A stretch of DNA of 64,000 nt from Symbiodinium sp. CCMP2592 (lineage: Eukaryota > Sar > Dinophyceae > Suessiales > Symbiodiniaceae). The stretch covers positions 1-64,000 of the forward strand of contig CAJNDT010000598.1 of NCBI GenBank assembly GCA_905221615.1, in the 5' to 3' direction. The notes under the pieces were generated by a model, which did not search any database, was not told the origin of the DNA, and was given only the letters and a program-made list of their open reading frames with translations. Shown in pieces: positions 42,542 through 54,812 of the stretch. Position 1 is the stretch's first letter; each line of letters starts with the position of its first letter. The translations under genes were made by a program, and so were the position numbers.

Positions 42542-45500
42542 GGGGTACTGAGGGAGACAGAGAGGTAGGGAGATAAGCTGCAAGCTGCATGAGATCATAT
42601 GAGATTGCAGAGAGCACAGAGTCGGGGCATATAACAACCTCAGTTGAACCAGTTTTTCCCATCATTGAATTAGTTGTTGTATGCTTTCCATCTGCGTTAG
42701 TTTCGTGCTGCCAAGCAGCCGACATTGAGCTTTGTGGTTGAGTTGGCGGACATCTACTTTCAGCCGTTTCAGCCCTCATAAATTGCATCATAAACCGCAT
42801 CAGAGCCTGGAAGGGCAGTCCGTGAAGCCAACGGGCAAAAATCACAACGCACGGGCCGTCGTAATCACTGGCCACACGCCCAAACAGCAAAATCTCTGGA
42901 CCATGTTGATCGGCTGACTGCTGTGCCGTGCCCGCCGTCGGCTGACTGCTGGGCCGCTTTGCCCGCTCCTCAGGCTTCTCAGTGACACACGAGGATTCAT
43001 AGTTGAAGAAATTTGGGCCCAAAGACCATACTATATCAGATCTTTAGGCTATTTTGATGCTTAGGGTTAGGGTGGAGGGTATCAATCATGCCGAGGGGTT
43101 TAGGGTTCACGGTTTAGGGTTTGAGCCTGACATTTTTTGGGTCCCAATCATCTGAGCTGCTGTTAAGGAACTTAAATTAAGTTACCACAACGGTGATAAA
43201 TGGTGATTAATATGGTTCCCCAACTCCCCGACCCCGACCTTGTTGTCTTTTGCTTCAGGTCTTCCTCGCCTATTCGTGTTCAGCTTCAAAGCGCAACGTC
43301 GAGACCCTTGAGTGATGGCGTGGGGTGGGGTTAGGTTTCCCTAGTTCTCGAATCCCGAACCCTAGGTCCAAGGTTGCTCCCTCCCCCGTCTTTGGTTGAG
43401 TTTGGTTGGCTTTTTTGCCCTGCCTTTACTCCCTAGGTTTAGGGCTAGTGCCTGTCAAGTGCCCCGCAAGTGATTTCGGCGGTTGGGGGTTCTTGGTTTC
43501 ATACCGGTGTCCACTTGGGGTTCTCAACCCACCCCGGGATCAAGCTGTGGACTTCGTTTGAGATCTAGAATTCCATAAGGCTTCCGGAAGCTTCCCCAGG
43601 CCCTTCCTACACTTTCCCCAACCATCCGTGGCTGAGCCTTGACATCTTCCTAAAGAAGGGATTTGCACTTCCTTGTGTCGTGTGGTGGTGCGGTATTTAG
43701 GCCATTTACCTTGAGGACAGTTAGAGCGTTACAAGTTTCAAGCTGGAGATTGCCTTGAATACAGTAATACAGTCGCATGGAACGATAAGATAGTATATTG
43801 GTTTCTAGAAGTTCAGGAGATTGTGTGAAAAGGATAGAGGAATTTGTCTGATAACACGGTGTCCACACCGAGTCACAGCACCATGACAGACATCAGATGC
43901 TAAGGGTTGCATTCCATATATATATACACACATTATATGGGCGGGAGGGTATCCCCCAGCTGTATTTCGTGGCATTTGATAATATGTTCATAAAGTCCCA
44001 TAATTATACTTCGTTCTATGTAATGTCAAATTACATATGCTTATGTGCAAAGAGCATGAATGTCCTGTTTTGGACAAGAACCGAAGTTATTTCCTCAAAA
44101 TAAGTAATACATCTAATATTCCAACGGTTTCCTAAAGATACTATAGCTGTCTCAACTTTAAAGAAGAAGTCTCAAATCCTTGGCCCTGCATCTTTCCAAT
44201 GAATACACGTTTTCAATATTTGGCTGAAAATAGGCAGTATTCTCTGACGCTGGGCTCAACCTATTCCCGTACAAAATTCACTAAGAAGTTATATTTCACA
44301 TTGCAAGCACGTTGCAAATCCTAGGCTTCTTGTTCACGAAAACCCTGCCACATGGGTTTTGAATAAGCTCCCAAAAAAGTGCTGCTTCAAAATTCAATCA
44401 ATAGTTGTCAAATCCAGTGTCTTCTTTCTTCACCATGGAAATTTCTTGCTTCATACATGTGTTGCAAATTCTAAACAGGAACTCTAAAATCCCTGGCCCC
44501 TGTTCGCCTTTTTCCCCATGTATAAATCCCATATTACATGTATTGCAAACTTAGAAAGGAATTCGGAATGCTCGAGGCATGATTCCTGAAAAAGGGATTG
44601 GAAAACATGAGAATATTCATGAAAAGAGCCTTCAAGAAGAAGAAGAAGATGCCCAAGAATTGAAAATTAGCACCTAAATTTTCAGCATATATTGTAAAGA
44701 ACTTATACGTAGGAAAATGAGGAAAACAGGAGCCCACGAGCGCAAAAACTATTTGGAGCCCAGCAACAAATGACTCACTAAGTAGCCTACCGGTAAGAGG
44801 ATTTCACTGTCTTTCTCTAGAACATCACAATTCTGACTAAGTAGAACTAAGCCTCAGGTTTTACGGACGGAACAGAATCTTTTCTCCACAATCAAGATGA
44901 AAGAGATGTGCAGTTGACTTAAGAAGTGGAAGATCTAGTTCCATGCAGGTGTGTCTTTTGATCCCATAGAAATTCAATAAAATCAGCTGGAGCTTGAGCT
45001 CCGTGCTTTTCAGAACGGCGTTTATTGCAGTTCAAAAACGTGATTTTTTCCATAATGTGCTATTTATAAAGCCCTGTGCATCATCAAGCCTATGTTCTTT
45101 AGAGAATGCATCTCTTCCTCTTCAAAAAGAGATACAAGAGCAGCTCTTTTGATATTGTACGCTAGCCAACAACTTGTATGGTTTCGACAAACAACTGCTT
45201 TTTAAAGTTGTTTTAAAACAAGTGAGATAAACCCCTACTATTACTATATCAAACCACGAAACAAATGGGTTTCCCACATGGTCATTTGAATGCTAGACAG
45301 CCAATTGGGTTATACGGGCAAGATACTCGTATAACGTCAATGTGTTCTAACATTTTCATATGGGGGCAGCGTTGCTCATCCAGAGTCTGAGTGTCTACCA
45401 GTCGCGAAAGTCATAGGACCCCAACCATGGTGGGCAACGCTTTAACCAGAAATGCCGCGTCTGGCGCAACATGGGCCGCCAACGATTTCATTGGCCAGCA
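42542..45500. other. Gene-poor region with a telomere-like patch
   Basis: Telomere-like text appears at 43060-43110 ('gcttagggttagggtgg', 'gggtttagggttcacgg') and near 43435. From about 43,880 to 45,300 the sequence is AT-rich and unique. Only ORFs shorter than 80 codons are found, with no repeats or RNA genes recognised. Confidence 0.5.
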
Positions 45501-46985
45501 GATTGCACCAGGTTCAGGCCCAAGAGGGGGCACTTGGCTTGCTTCGTTGGTGGTCTAGGTGCTTGATCGGATTGCGGGAAGAAGAAGTTCAAGCAGCTTG
45601 AACAAGTTTTTATCTCCGAATTGTGTGGGCTTCGCACGGCCACTTATGCGGTCGCTATCTTCCTCGCCAGGCCTGAGGCCGAGGCCGGTACACTACAGGG
45701 TTGGAGGGTCTTCAGGAGAGGGTCGGTTTATGTTGCTTGCACTGCTTGCAGCTTTCAACTGCTCCGGCCTCAGCACAGGGTCTTTCTCCTGAAGTAACGT
45801 AGCATGAAGAATTAATGAGTGCGACTAACAGTCTCCAGCATCATCGGAAGCAGAAGTGCATGAATCTGGCCAAGGCAACAGCAACGCGGACAGATCCTAT
45901 TTGCACACGGCACACAAACAGGTATAAATCCACAGTACATGTACAACTAGAAAGAGGAGCCTGAGGCTACTACATTTTCTAAAGCTGAAGCTGTAGGTAC
46001 ATCTACTCCATCTACTACACATAGCGATTCCTGGAGGTACTAGGGAACTACTTATGACCCCAATGAACCCTTCGGGTCCCAAGGACCCACGCTGAGCCAC
46101 GCATGGGCTGCACACAACCAAGGCTGTTATGCTGCTTGCCTCCATACCAGCACCCCCCCCCTCGTCGCACGTTAGGTGAAGAGTGTTCGACATCACATGG
46201 CCGTGCTTGAGGAAGAAGAGGCAACATTGAAACCTGGAGATGCTGCAACAAGTGGGCTGGGAAGAGCTAGATGAGTGAGATGAGCGAGATGAGCATGGAA
46301 CTGACAGCAGTGCAAAACATGTCTTCAACCTTGCTCGAAACAAGTCTTCCGAAAACGTTTCAGTTTAAGGTTAGCCTGAAAGTCAAAGGTGTACGCAGCA
46401 GGGAGCATATCTTATGCAGCAACCTGCGGGTCATCATTGCTAACTAAAAGGCCCAAGTCCCAGGGATGCTGGAACAACGCCTTGCAGAAGGGTGCAACTA
46501 CCATAGACTGCCATAGCTCATGCGCTTCAGCAGGCTCATGCGGCAGCCACATCTAGCACCCTTTGTGCAGAAGGAGCATCCGGGATATCAATGTCATCAT
46601 CTCCAAGCATCTCCAAGCCTGAGGCTGGAAAAGTCAACTGCAGCCGTTGGACTGTGACATGTCACGCAGTGTCCTGGCCACATGATCTGTCATGAAGCGG
46701 GGTGGGTGCAGCAAACAAGGCAGTGGAGAGGGCAGAAGTCCAACAGATGGAGCGCATGATCATGGCAGTGAGTGAGATGCTGCTGAGCATTAGTTGGATA
46801 ATGCGCACATCATCTGGAACAGCAACCATGTTAGGTCCTCCTTAAGCAGGATGCTACGGCCAGTGCCGGGGGTCTGCAATAAGCAGACTTGCCATTAAGG
46901 AAGACAACCGCACAATCAAAGAGCTTTGCGCTTTCATCCTCAGCATGTCCTCCACAAGGGCAATAGCCAGGGGTCTTGGGCCCCG
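45501..46985. other. Low-copy sequence, no clear gene
   Basis: Short ORFs on both strands do not resemble known families. The minus-strand text at 46,390-46,830 (including VPDDVRIIQLMLSSISL) could be a decayed continuation of the LINE relic to its right, but no RT motif can be pointed to. Confidence 0.3.
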
Positions 46986-47340
46986 CCATGCTGCGAAAGC
47001 AATGCCTGCACGCGGATGGCTGGCCAGATGTGAAGAAGCATGATCCTGTCAAGAACTTTGGCCAAGGGGCAGAAGGGATACAGGCCTGAGCGGCTCAATG
47101 CGAGAGTGGTCCTTACAGGGCTTAAGCAGAGGAATGACCGCGACCTCTGTTCCTATGAAGCACGCTCTCAGCGGTTCCAATGAAATTGACAAGATGGACA
47201 AAGGAATTGGCTCTGAAGGACGCATCGCACAGCTCAGACTGTTGAATGAGCCACGAAAAGCAATCAGAGATTGGCGTGGCAACGGCCTCTGTCAGCCACT
47301 GCCCAGCTTGCTTCTGCGATTTGACTGTGGGAGAAGGGAG
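46986..47340 (-). pseudogene. LINE-type reverse transcriptase relic
   Basis: Read on the minus strand, 47282-47049 gives FIGTEVAVIPLLKPCKDHSR, then RPVSLLPLG. After a frame change, KVLDRIMLLHIWPAI follows (47,060-46,990). The box 'vIPLLKP-KD......RPVSLLP...K..DRI' is the standard RT block 1-2 signature of APE-type LINEs. The expected motifs A (D), B (QG) and C (YxDD) do not follow in any frame, so only this fragment remains. It is a different lineage from the RLE-LINEs at 16-24 kb. Confidence 0.6.
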
Positions 47341-50300
47341 CTCCGAAGCCTTAGTTAAACGCCCAGGTAAGGATCAAGCAGTTCCTCCGGAGGGAATTGT
47401 CCAGCCTACGAAGTCTGCAATCTGAGAAATTCTCTCTAAATCTGTGTCGCCACCTTCTTGAGAGAACGTTACAGCCTGCTGATGGAGACTGCGGCACTTA
47501 GTAGGGTGTCCCTGCGAGTAACTCTTTGCCCGGCATGCAGCAGTTTGCAAGCTTGCTTGTGTGAGCTGAGAGTTTGTAACGCCGGCGGTGAACGTGAGAA
47601 GAACAAGATGAGTTGTAGTGTGCAGATCCGCTTTGTGAATGAATGAACAGTTAGCCAATGTGCTAGCCCTTTGTGCTCAGTTTGTCTGTCAGAAGCCTCG
47701 TCTGATGCATCGAGTACGAGTGACAAAAGAATGGCGCCGGCGTTGACCTTTCAGCAGGCGGTTCACCTTGCGCTGCATGCGGCCAGAATTGGAAGCGCCC
47801 TGATTAAGCCGCAGCTGCTGAACAGCTGCTCTCATCTTAGCTGAGATCTTGATAAACGGCCATAGGCCGAGTTCGCTTGAAACAGGGTCGCCAGTGCCAA
47901 ATTTCGAAAAGTCATGGTGGTTCAAGAACGGAAGTGGCTTTTTATCTTTGTGGGGGCTGCTTCGAGCTGTGAGGCATTGAAACTGCTTGGGGTGAAAAAC
48001 CATTGCGTAAGTGAGTCTTTCGTTCGCCAGCAGAAGAAACATGCATGGTACAGAGGTGTGCCGAAGCTGCGGAGCTCTTGTTTGAACGGTATTCTACTCA
48101 GGATGCGTGTGCAGCATTAGTTGTCTGGGTGTGCAAAGTGCAACTAGCTCACAAAAGCTGCACGCGGCTGCCGCATGATTTTACCTTGTTATGTCAGCTG
48201 TCGTGTTCAGAAATCTCACAAAACCTGCTAGGTTTACACTTTGCAAAACTTGCGTGGGGGAGTTCGCTGTTGTCCCGTCAGAACCATACGCCATACTTCG
48301 CAAGGGAAGCAGAAGGGACGACGACCTGTGAGGAATCGATTTTATTAAATACGCCTTGCAGCTGAAGGTATGGGTCTATGAGTGGGAGGCTGTGTGCGGT
48401 GAGTTCTCTTCATGTCAGTGTGCTATGCTTCAGATTTCAGAGATTCAGTGCTCCATGTCGATGTGTGATGGAATTTTGACGCAAGGTCAAGGACTCGAAT
48501 TTTAAGACCCTGATGTATCTCAAGTGCCAAGGACTGGGTAGCTACTTGTAATTGGGCTTATGGCGTAGAACCATACTTCGACTTCTAATCGCCCCAATTT
48601 CATTGGACCTATGTTTAGTCATGCCCAGTATTATACAAGAAAAGCCTGAATAGAAGTAGTTATTAAAACAGCTGTATAGCCGCGCTGGCCACGCATAATC
48701 CCAGGCAGTGCAAACAACGTAAAGTAAATAAGTAGGCCTCAGGGCAATAGTCTCCAATGGTGGAGAGTCCATGACCACGTGCCATGTCGGATTCCGAAGT
48801 GCTTGCCCTTGTGGCTGCGAAATGCTCTGTGGTGTGTGATTTTCTGCTGTCAGCGGCGCGGCCTGTTCTTGAGGCTGGCATGCTGGAAGAGGCGGCTGGC
48901 CGGCAATCAGATTGACAGACTTTTCAGGCATTTTAGTCCTTCAGATTCTGGGAAATCAGAAAGTCCTTCAGAAAGTCTTTCAGTCCATGGTTCATGGTTC
49001 ACATGTACATCCCACACATGTCACAAATTCACGCAAAACCACTTTATGGAGCTAAATCGCAAGCATAACATGGACATTATTAAATAAAGGCATTTGGGAT
49101 AGATGTAGGGACACTCTAAACGCTTGATTCGTACGATATTCGTATGTTGTTCATACGAAGTGAAAAATTCTTCATTGCCCAAACCCCCCATACCGTCTCA
49201 GTTTCCCTCATCATGTTCAACTTCCTTTCCATTTGATTCTAGTACTGGGGGTCATAGCCCTTATATACCCCTGTTGAAGTCCGAAAGGGCCAACCTTCCC
49301 GCAGCCCTGAAGGCTTTGAAGTGGAGCCGAGCTCCAACCTTTGACATGTCATGATAGGCTGAAGCCAGCAGGCCTTAAGGCTTTGATCGGCAGAAGCCAC
49401 GTAGGACAACGCGATAGCTAGTTCAGAGAACAGCAGCTGTTGGTCCGTGCGAGTTGAAAATTCCATACTTGCTGTAAGCCCATGGTGAGCCGCATCCTCG
49501 TTCTCTGACTACGTTGAGTAGCTGGAACGATACTGAGAAGATTACATGGCGTCAGGTGATGTGAGCAAGCCGAATGCTCAGGATGTTCCTGAGCCTCTAC
49601 AAACCCGTATATACCCTACAACCCAAACCTCAATTTTTCCATGCTTCTCTATGATACAGACTATAACCCTATACTAGGTGAACCAGGCCCAGAGTTCAGG
49701 AGCGCGATTCGCTGCAAAGTGCAGTCAAGATTTTATATGATTTGCTTCTGGGGCCGAATTGCAGTAGGGCAATCTCGAGAACTCCCCGTGTGTTTAGGCT
49801 TAGGTGGCTGAGTTGGAGGCTGGGGCCCGACTACCGCCTCCCCCGTTTCCATAGGGGGCCAAGTGCCGCGCTGAAAATGTACACGAGGGGGGTTACCGGG
49901 AAGCTGAATTGGGTGACATCTCAAGTAGCAAGTCAGAGAGAGAAGAGAGATGAGAGGCAGTTGACGTCACGATGTGATTCTATGCCATGTCTGGTCAGTC
50001 AAAGCACGGTCAGTTCCACGACACTTTTGCCGCAGGACTAATGCTTATTTGGGTTTTTGATAAGCTTTTGCAACTTGAAAACTTTATGAGCCAATCTGTC
50101 AATGTCAGTCTGAGGAAACCAAGGAGAATGATTCAGGAGATTTGCAGCACTTAGGCCCTCAACAAGTGCGAGATGTGCAAGCAACAGGTACATTCAAAAC
50201 TGTTTTTTGTGTTTACCGGTTTTCCATGACAAAAGCCATATTGCGGCTTTCTCGTGCCCCTCGTTTGTTTAAGAAAAGGCCGAAGTAAACCATGCGATCT

Positions 50301-50478
50301 TTACATGCTCTTTGCAGTTTGCTTAAACAAAGATGCAGACAAAGACGCAAGGGGACCGGGCAGGCGGGGAGGTATGGGTGGTGAGGGGTGGACAGGTGAA
50401 AGGTTTTTTCTAGCTTGTAACTCTTCAAGCATGACCCCGTGTACTTTTCTGATGAAACCTTGAAAATTTCCACATTCC
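47341..50478. other. Gene-poor low-copy region
   Basis: Minus ORFs at 47374-47658 and 47689-48042 and plus ORF 48045-48365 have no recognisable motif. No arrays, inverted repeats or RNA genes are visible by eye. Confidence 0.4.
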
Positions 50479-51063
50479 TCAACTGTTTGCAAACTGGGGA
50501 CCCGCTTCTTCAAATAAGCGGCTTGCTTTCGAAGATATCCCCGTATCATGCTTGTAATTTGCTTTCGCACTCTCAAAGAGACTACTGGGGATGGGGAAGA
50601 GGCGCAGATACTGGTGTGAGCGTTTTTCGAACAGTTTGATTAAAGCTATGCCGGCGTGGACCCAAAGAGTGCAAACCACGAAGAGCCGACCAACACCGCG
50701 TAAGAGCACCGAGAGAACCCTCAGACCACTCCAGGCTTCGCGACAGCAAGGCTCCAAATGCCGGGGCTCCCTTTCTCTTTCTTCCTTCCGCCAGGCGGGC
50801 CCGGGGGGCGGCGTGACGTTGTGTGAGAGAGATAGGTCTTCTTGCAACAGGAAGAGCGGCTGCTGGAGCGCCTGGACTCTTTCATCTTGGGAGGGGCTTG
50901 GTTTGCGGAGCTCCAGGAATTGGGTGCGCAGCTCCCAACACTCGGTCCTCTTCGAGCAGAAAGCCAAGCCTTGTGTTCATCCGAGGCGAGGCACTTTCCG
51001 GTTGAAGAACGTGCAGAGGAGTTCAAGTGCCAACTCAGTAGGAAGCGAGGAATTGTGTCATGA
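50479..51063. other. Opposed ORFs, coding strand undecided
   Basis: Plus frames near 50,842-51,063 give QQEERLLERLDSFILGGAWF, then ELQELGAQLPTLGPLRAES and a Glu/Lys-rich end. This resembles a helical protein exon. The minus strand carries a 163-codon ORF (50479-50967) with Ser/Pro/Glu-rich text. The plus reading has the more amphipathic pattern, but neither is assignable. Confidence 0.25.
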
Positions 51064-53275
51064 TAGAGCTTGATCTTAGAGTTGCGCGCCAGTAGCTCAG
51101 TACCATGGAGATGCTCTTACCGGTGCTGCGCTGCTGTTTTATTGCTTGGTCAAGGTGCACGAGAAGGACTCGCCGTGTCGTATGTATTCCGGACTCTACC
51201 TTGACGGGCATGGTGCCATGACCCTCATTTTTATCTAGTTTCAGAACCCGAAGTTGATGCAAGGCTTGTTGGGGGCTCGCGTCTACCCTCCTGTTGTTGC
51301 CGGGCTTGCCGCGAACATGGCGCAGGCTCAAAGGGCGGCAAGTGGGATGTTCTCTGGTTGGAGACTTGTCTTGCTAAGGATGCAGGCTGTCAGCGTGGGT
51401 TTCTTGAAAGTTCTCGACTGCCAGGGTCTCCGGCGATGCACTCCGGCAGCGGGGCTGAGGAAAGTTTCGGAATGCAACATTCGTGCATGGGCGCGACCAC
51501 ATCCATGTCATTACCCCTCATCCTGATATGACAGCATGTGCCTTTCCGAGTTGAGTGTTCTGCTTCAACTTTACCATTCGTGCCAGCTTCGACGCCGTTG
51601 GTATGTGTAGACATGTCACACATCTGCCTGTCCATGTGCAGTCTGGAGTGAATGCTGCTGGAACTTGATGTTTTGGTTTGGACTCGTTGCCTCAAACATG
51701 TGACTCCGGTCTCTGAATACTTTACTGCTTTCGAGTCTTCAAACCAGCTCATTTGGATCTCAGTTCTTTGGTTTTGATGCTTCTTGATATTATTGCGCTT
51801 CGGGCAGGCTGCCAGTCCAGTGCGGCGATGAAACGGTGCAGTGCATAGTAGCGCAATACAGTATGTGGTAGCCAAAGCACATGCGCATGGTAGATTACCT
51901 GGGCACATACAGTACAGAAGCGCAGTGCTGAAAGGCTGTGTGCGAGAGAGAGACTCGCCGCTCGCGCGATCGCCCGTTGGAGGATGATCATGAAGAAGAT
52001 CTCACAGTGGCGGTGAACAAGATCACATCTTTCCTGGCTACGGCGGCTACGGTGTCAACAGCAGACGTCGAGCTGTTGGAGGGAGAGAAGGCCCAGAAGA
52101 AAAGGCACACATCATAAGGCATCCGGAAGCCGTCGTTCGAGTCCTGACCTGTTCGGTTCGGTGCACAGAACTTGCTGTTGTAGTAAAAAATCTGCTGCGT
52201 GAGTGAGCGAAAGAAAGCGATGAATAATGAATTCTTAGGTAGTGGCTAGCGGTTCTGCTGTCGTGCTGCTCGGAGCCATAGTAAGAGTTGCGTAGGTAAA
52301 CTCTCGGAAGACGTTTTTTGTAGAAGTGTCGCTGAGCTTAGCGTTAAGTGTTTGCCCCTCAGGTGTGCCAACGTCCTCGTCGACTTCACTGACTACTTGT
52401 GCCTGGCTCCCATTGTGATTGCAAGCGACAGGCGTTGGCGGTTTTGGTAGACGTGCTGTTGGTAGGAGTGCTGTGCGGGTGAGGGTGCTGCAAGGACCAG
52501 GAGTGGAGGTGCTGCTAGGCGTAGGCGTAGGCTACCCTCCTCGCTCCCGGCAGCGCCGTGGCCCCCTCGCTTTGGTCAGGTGCTATTTCGTCTTCGACAT
52601 GTCCGGAAAGCCAAGTGGGAAGCTCTGAGTGATTGCAAGGGAGTGCGCAAGTAGGATCGTGGTTTCAGTTTTTACATTCGCAATGAAGCAGTTGTTGTAG
52701 GGTGTGGTCATGTCTTATGCACGGGCCTTGGAGCGAATGCATCTGCAAGGAGGAACTTAGGTAGGTGTGGTGTTTGCAGGTGGGAAGTGGTAGGTGGTAG
52801 GGAACGCAGTCGTGATTGCGTTTGTTAGCCTGGCACGAAAAAATTGCTCCACTTTCTCCCCAAGCCCCAAGCCTAGGCGTCCCTTTGCCCATTCCCAGGT
52901 ACATATCGTGACAGCGGGACACGCAGGGAGCTCATAGTGACAGCAAGGGCTTGGATTTTGGTAGGATCTGAGTGCGCAGTTGCAGTAGGCGCTGGTGGAG
53001 TAAATCAGGTCATCCGGTCACTACCCAACTCTTGTGTAAATAGTATCAATAATTGTACAAAAAGTATCAATTACTTGGTAAAGGGTATCAACCAGGTTAA
53101 CTGACACGATGCATGGGGAGTTTGGTAGTGACCAGTAGCGACCTTTCTAGCGTAGCTGCAAGTTCAAGCTGTCTATTCGGGTCAATAGACAAAAATCTGC
53201 AACCTGAAGTTGCTCGAGGCATTTCCCAATTCAAGCTCACTCCTGTTTCGATAGCCTCTAGCTAGCTATCTGGCC
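51064..53275. other. Low-copy region with one small exon-like frame
   Basis: Plus frame 51974-52117 ends in EDDHEEDLTVAVNKITSFL and ADVELLEGEKAQKKRHTS before a TAA. The acidic, amphipathic text is protein-like but under 50 codons. Otherwise I see nothing except short 'gtatcaa' repeats near 53,040-53,090. Confidence 0.25.
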
Positions 53276-53917
53276 ATGTCAACTCAGCTTAAGAATACAC
53301 GCTGGGACTTGCGGAAGCAGATCGGAACTGGCAAAAGCTTGAAAGGCTGCGCGCTGTCAGAAGATCACCTTGAGAAGCTTTGATTCCGAGAGCAACAACT
53401 TGTGGAGCAGCAGTCCGATCATGCTGAACAACTGTCGCACACGACGAATGAGCCTGACAGGGTGATCGAGAAAGGAGCCCAAAAAACAGCAGCAGTTGGA
53501 GAAGAAGAACGCATCCGCAGAGCTGCGCAAAAGGAAGAGGGATGAAGAGGCCGAGGAGCGTCGCAAGAAGAAGGAGATCATGGTGGAGAACACGGCTAAG
53601 GTAAAAGCAGCTTGCTGAGGCCAAAGCTCTTTTGGCATCGGAGGCCGAAAAGAAAGCTCATCCATCTAGCAAGAAGCTTGCTAGGCAGGAGACCGCCTGA
53701 GGCCAGTCATGTCGAGCAGGCCGTCGAGGAGCCGCGCGAGGAGCCTCGCGAGGAGCGATCCATTGATAAGGTCATAACGAGGGTGGTGAGGTGCCATCCG
53801 AGGAGCCGCCCGAGGAGTCCACTACAATGGATGATCTCATCACTGAGCCTAAGGCGGAGGTTTCCGGCAATAGCAGCGTACTTGGCAATCTCTTTGTTCT
53901 CCGTCGGAAGGGGTGAG
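53276..53917 (+). pseudogene. Decayed Lys/Glu-rich coiled-coil gene
   Basis: It starts at ATG 53276 (MSTQLKNTRWDLRKQIGTGK). An in-frame TGA lies at about 53381, and the frame then continues with FREQQLVEQQSDHAEQLSH. Successive frame changes carry the protein-like text onward: EKKNASAELRKRKRDEEAEE with KKKEIMVENTAKVKAA (about 53,490-53,610), AEAKALLASEAEKKAHPSSK (53,612-53,700), VEEPREEPREERSIDKV (53,725-53,780) and EVPSEEPPEESTTMDDLITE (53,789-53,917). Each piece ends where the next begins, so one helical, charged protein with several frameshifts is likely. It lies 0.9 kb upstream of the polymerase relic on the same strand. Function is unknown. Confidence 0.5.
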
Positions 53918-54812
53918 CGGTGTTGATGCCGTGCCATGAGCATAACGATGTTTTGCCGAGTGCAGAATGCGACATGCAGAGCATCCCCGAAGCATAGAGA
54001 TCCGCTCGGCTTCTACAGGAGAGTTGATGCGGTTTAGGGCTGATCTGGTCATTGTTTGCAAGGAAAAAAGCTGTCCGAGCGAGAATGCACTTGTAGGTCA
54101 TTCAGTTACTCCTGAAGTCTTCGTCCGCAAAACAAATGCGTTGCCCAGGTTTCTGCTTCGCCATCTTCGCTGCTGGGAGCTCTAAGTGAAACCAAGCGCT
54201 TACTTTCACTTGCTGTAGGAGCGTCTTGCATTAGGAGCGGCTTGCGTTGGAAGCGGATTGCGTAGAAGTTGCTTGCTTGTGAGATTTTGTAAGGTTTTAA
54301 ATCCATCGTCAAGCTCAAGCTCAGCTCTGTTTCCCCCCCGCCGCTCTCCGCCGCTCGGATTCTTCGCTGACTTCGCTTTAGGGGGCTCTGAGTGCTTTGC
54401 ATCTGTGTGGAGGTCTGTGCTAGGGTCCAACTCTCAATTGCTCAAGTCCGCTGGAAAACAGATTTTGGCCTAGAGTTGGGGAGTCGAGACAAACATCCCC
54501 ATGAGGCACCTCTGCGCTCAGGTGTTCAACCGCGATCTGCGTCCACTTCGACACTGCGGGCACTCAGATTGCAAGGAATGCTGGCAGGTAGTGACTGTGA
54601 GTGAAGTGATCATAAGTGATCTGAAGTGTTGTGAGAATTGACCCCGGAGACGTTTGAGCATATTTGAAGTCATGGCTTTCAAGACGATCGTCAAGAAGTG
54701 GTGTGTGCTCATTTGAGGCGGGCTTTGCACGTCACATGCTTGGTGTAATGTGCTGCGCACTTGATGAAAAGATTCCTGTAAGCGTTTACAACACATTGTT
54801 AGATTCTCCGCC

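Noticed and set aside
53289..53665. Minus-strand Leu/Phe/Ser-rich ORFs
   Set aside because: They are the antisense shadow of the Lys/Glu-rich plus-strand gene.
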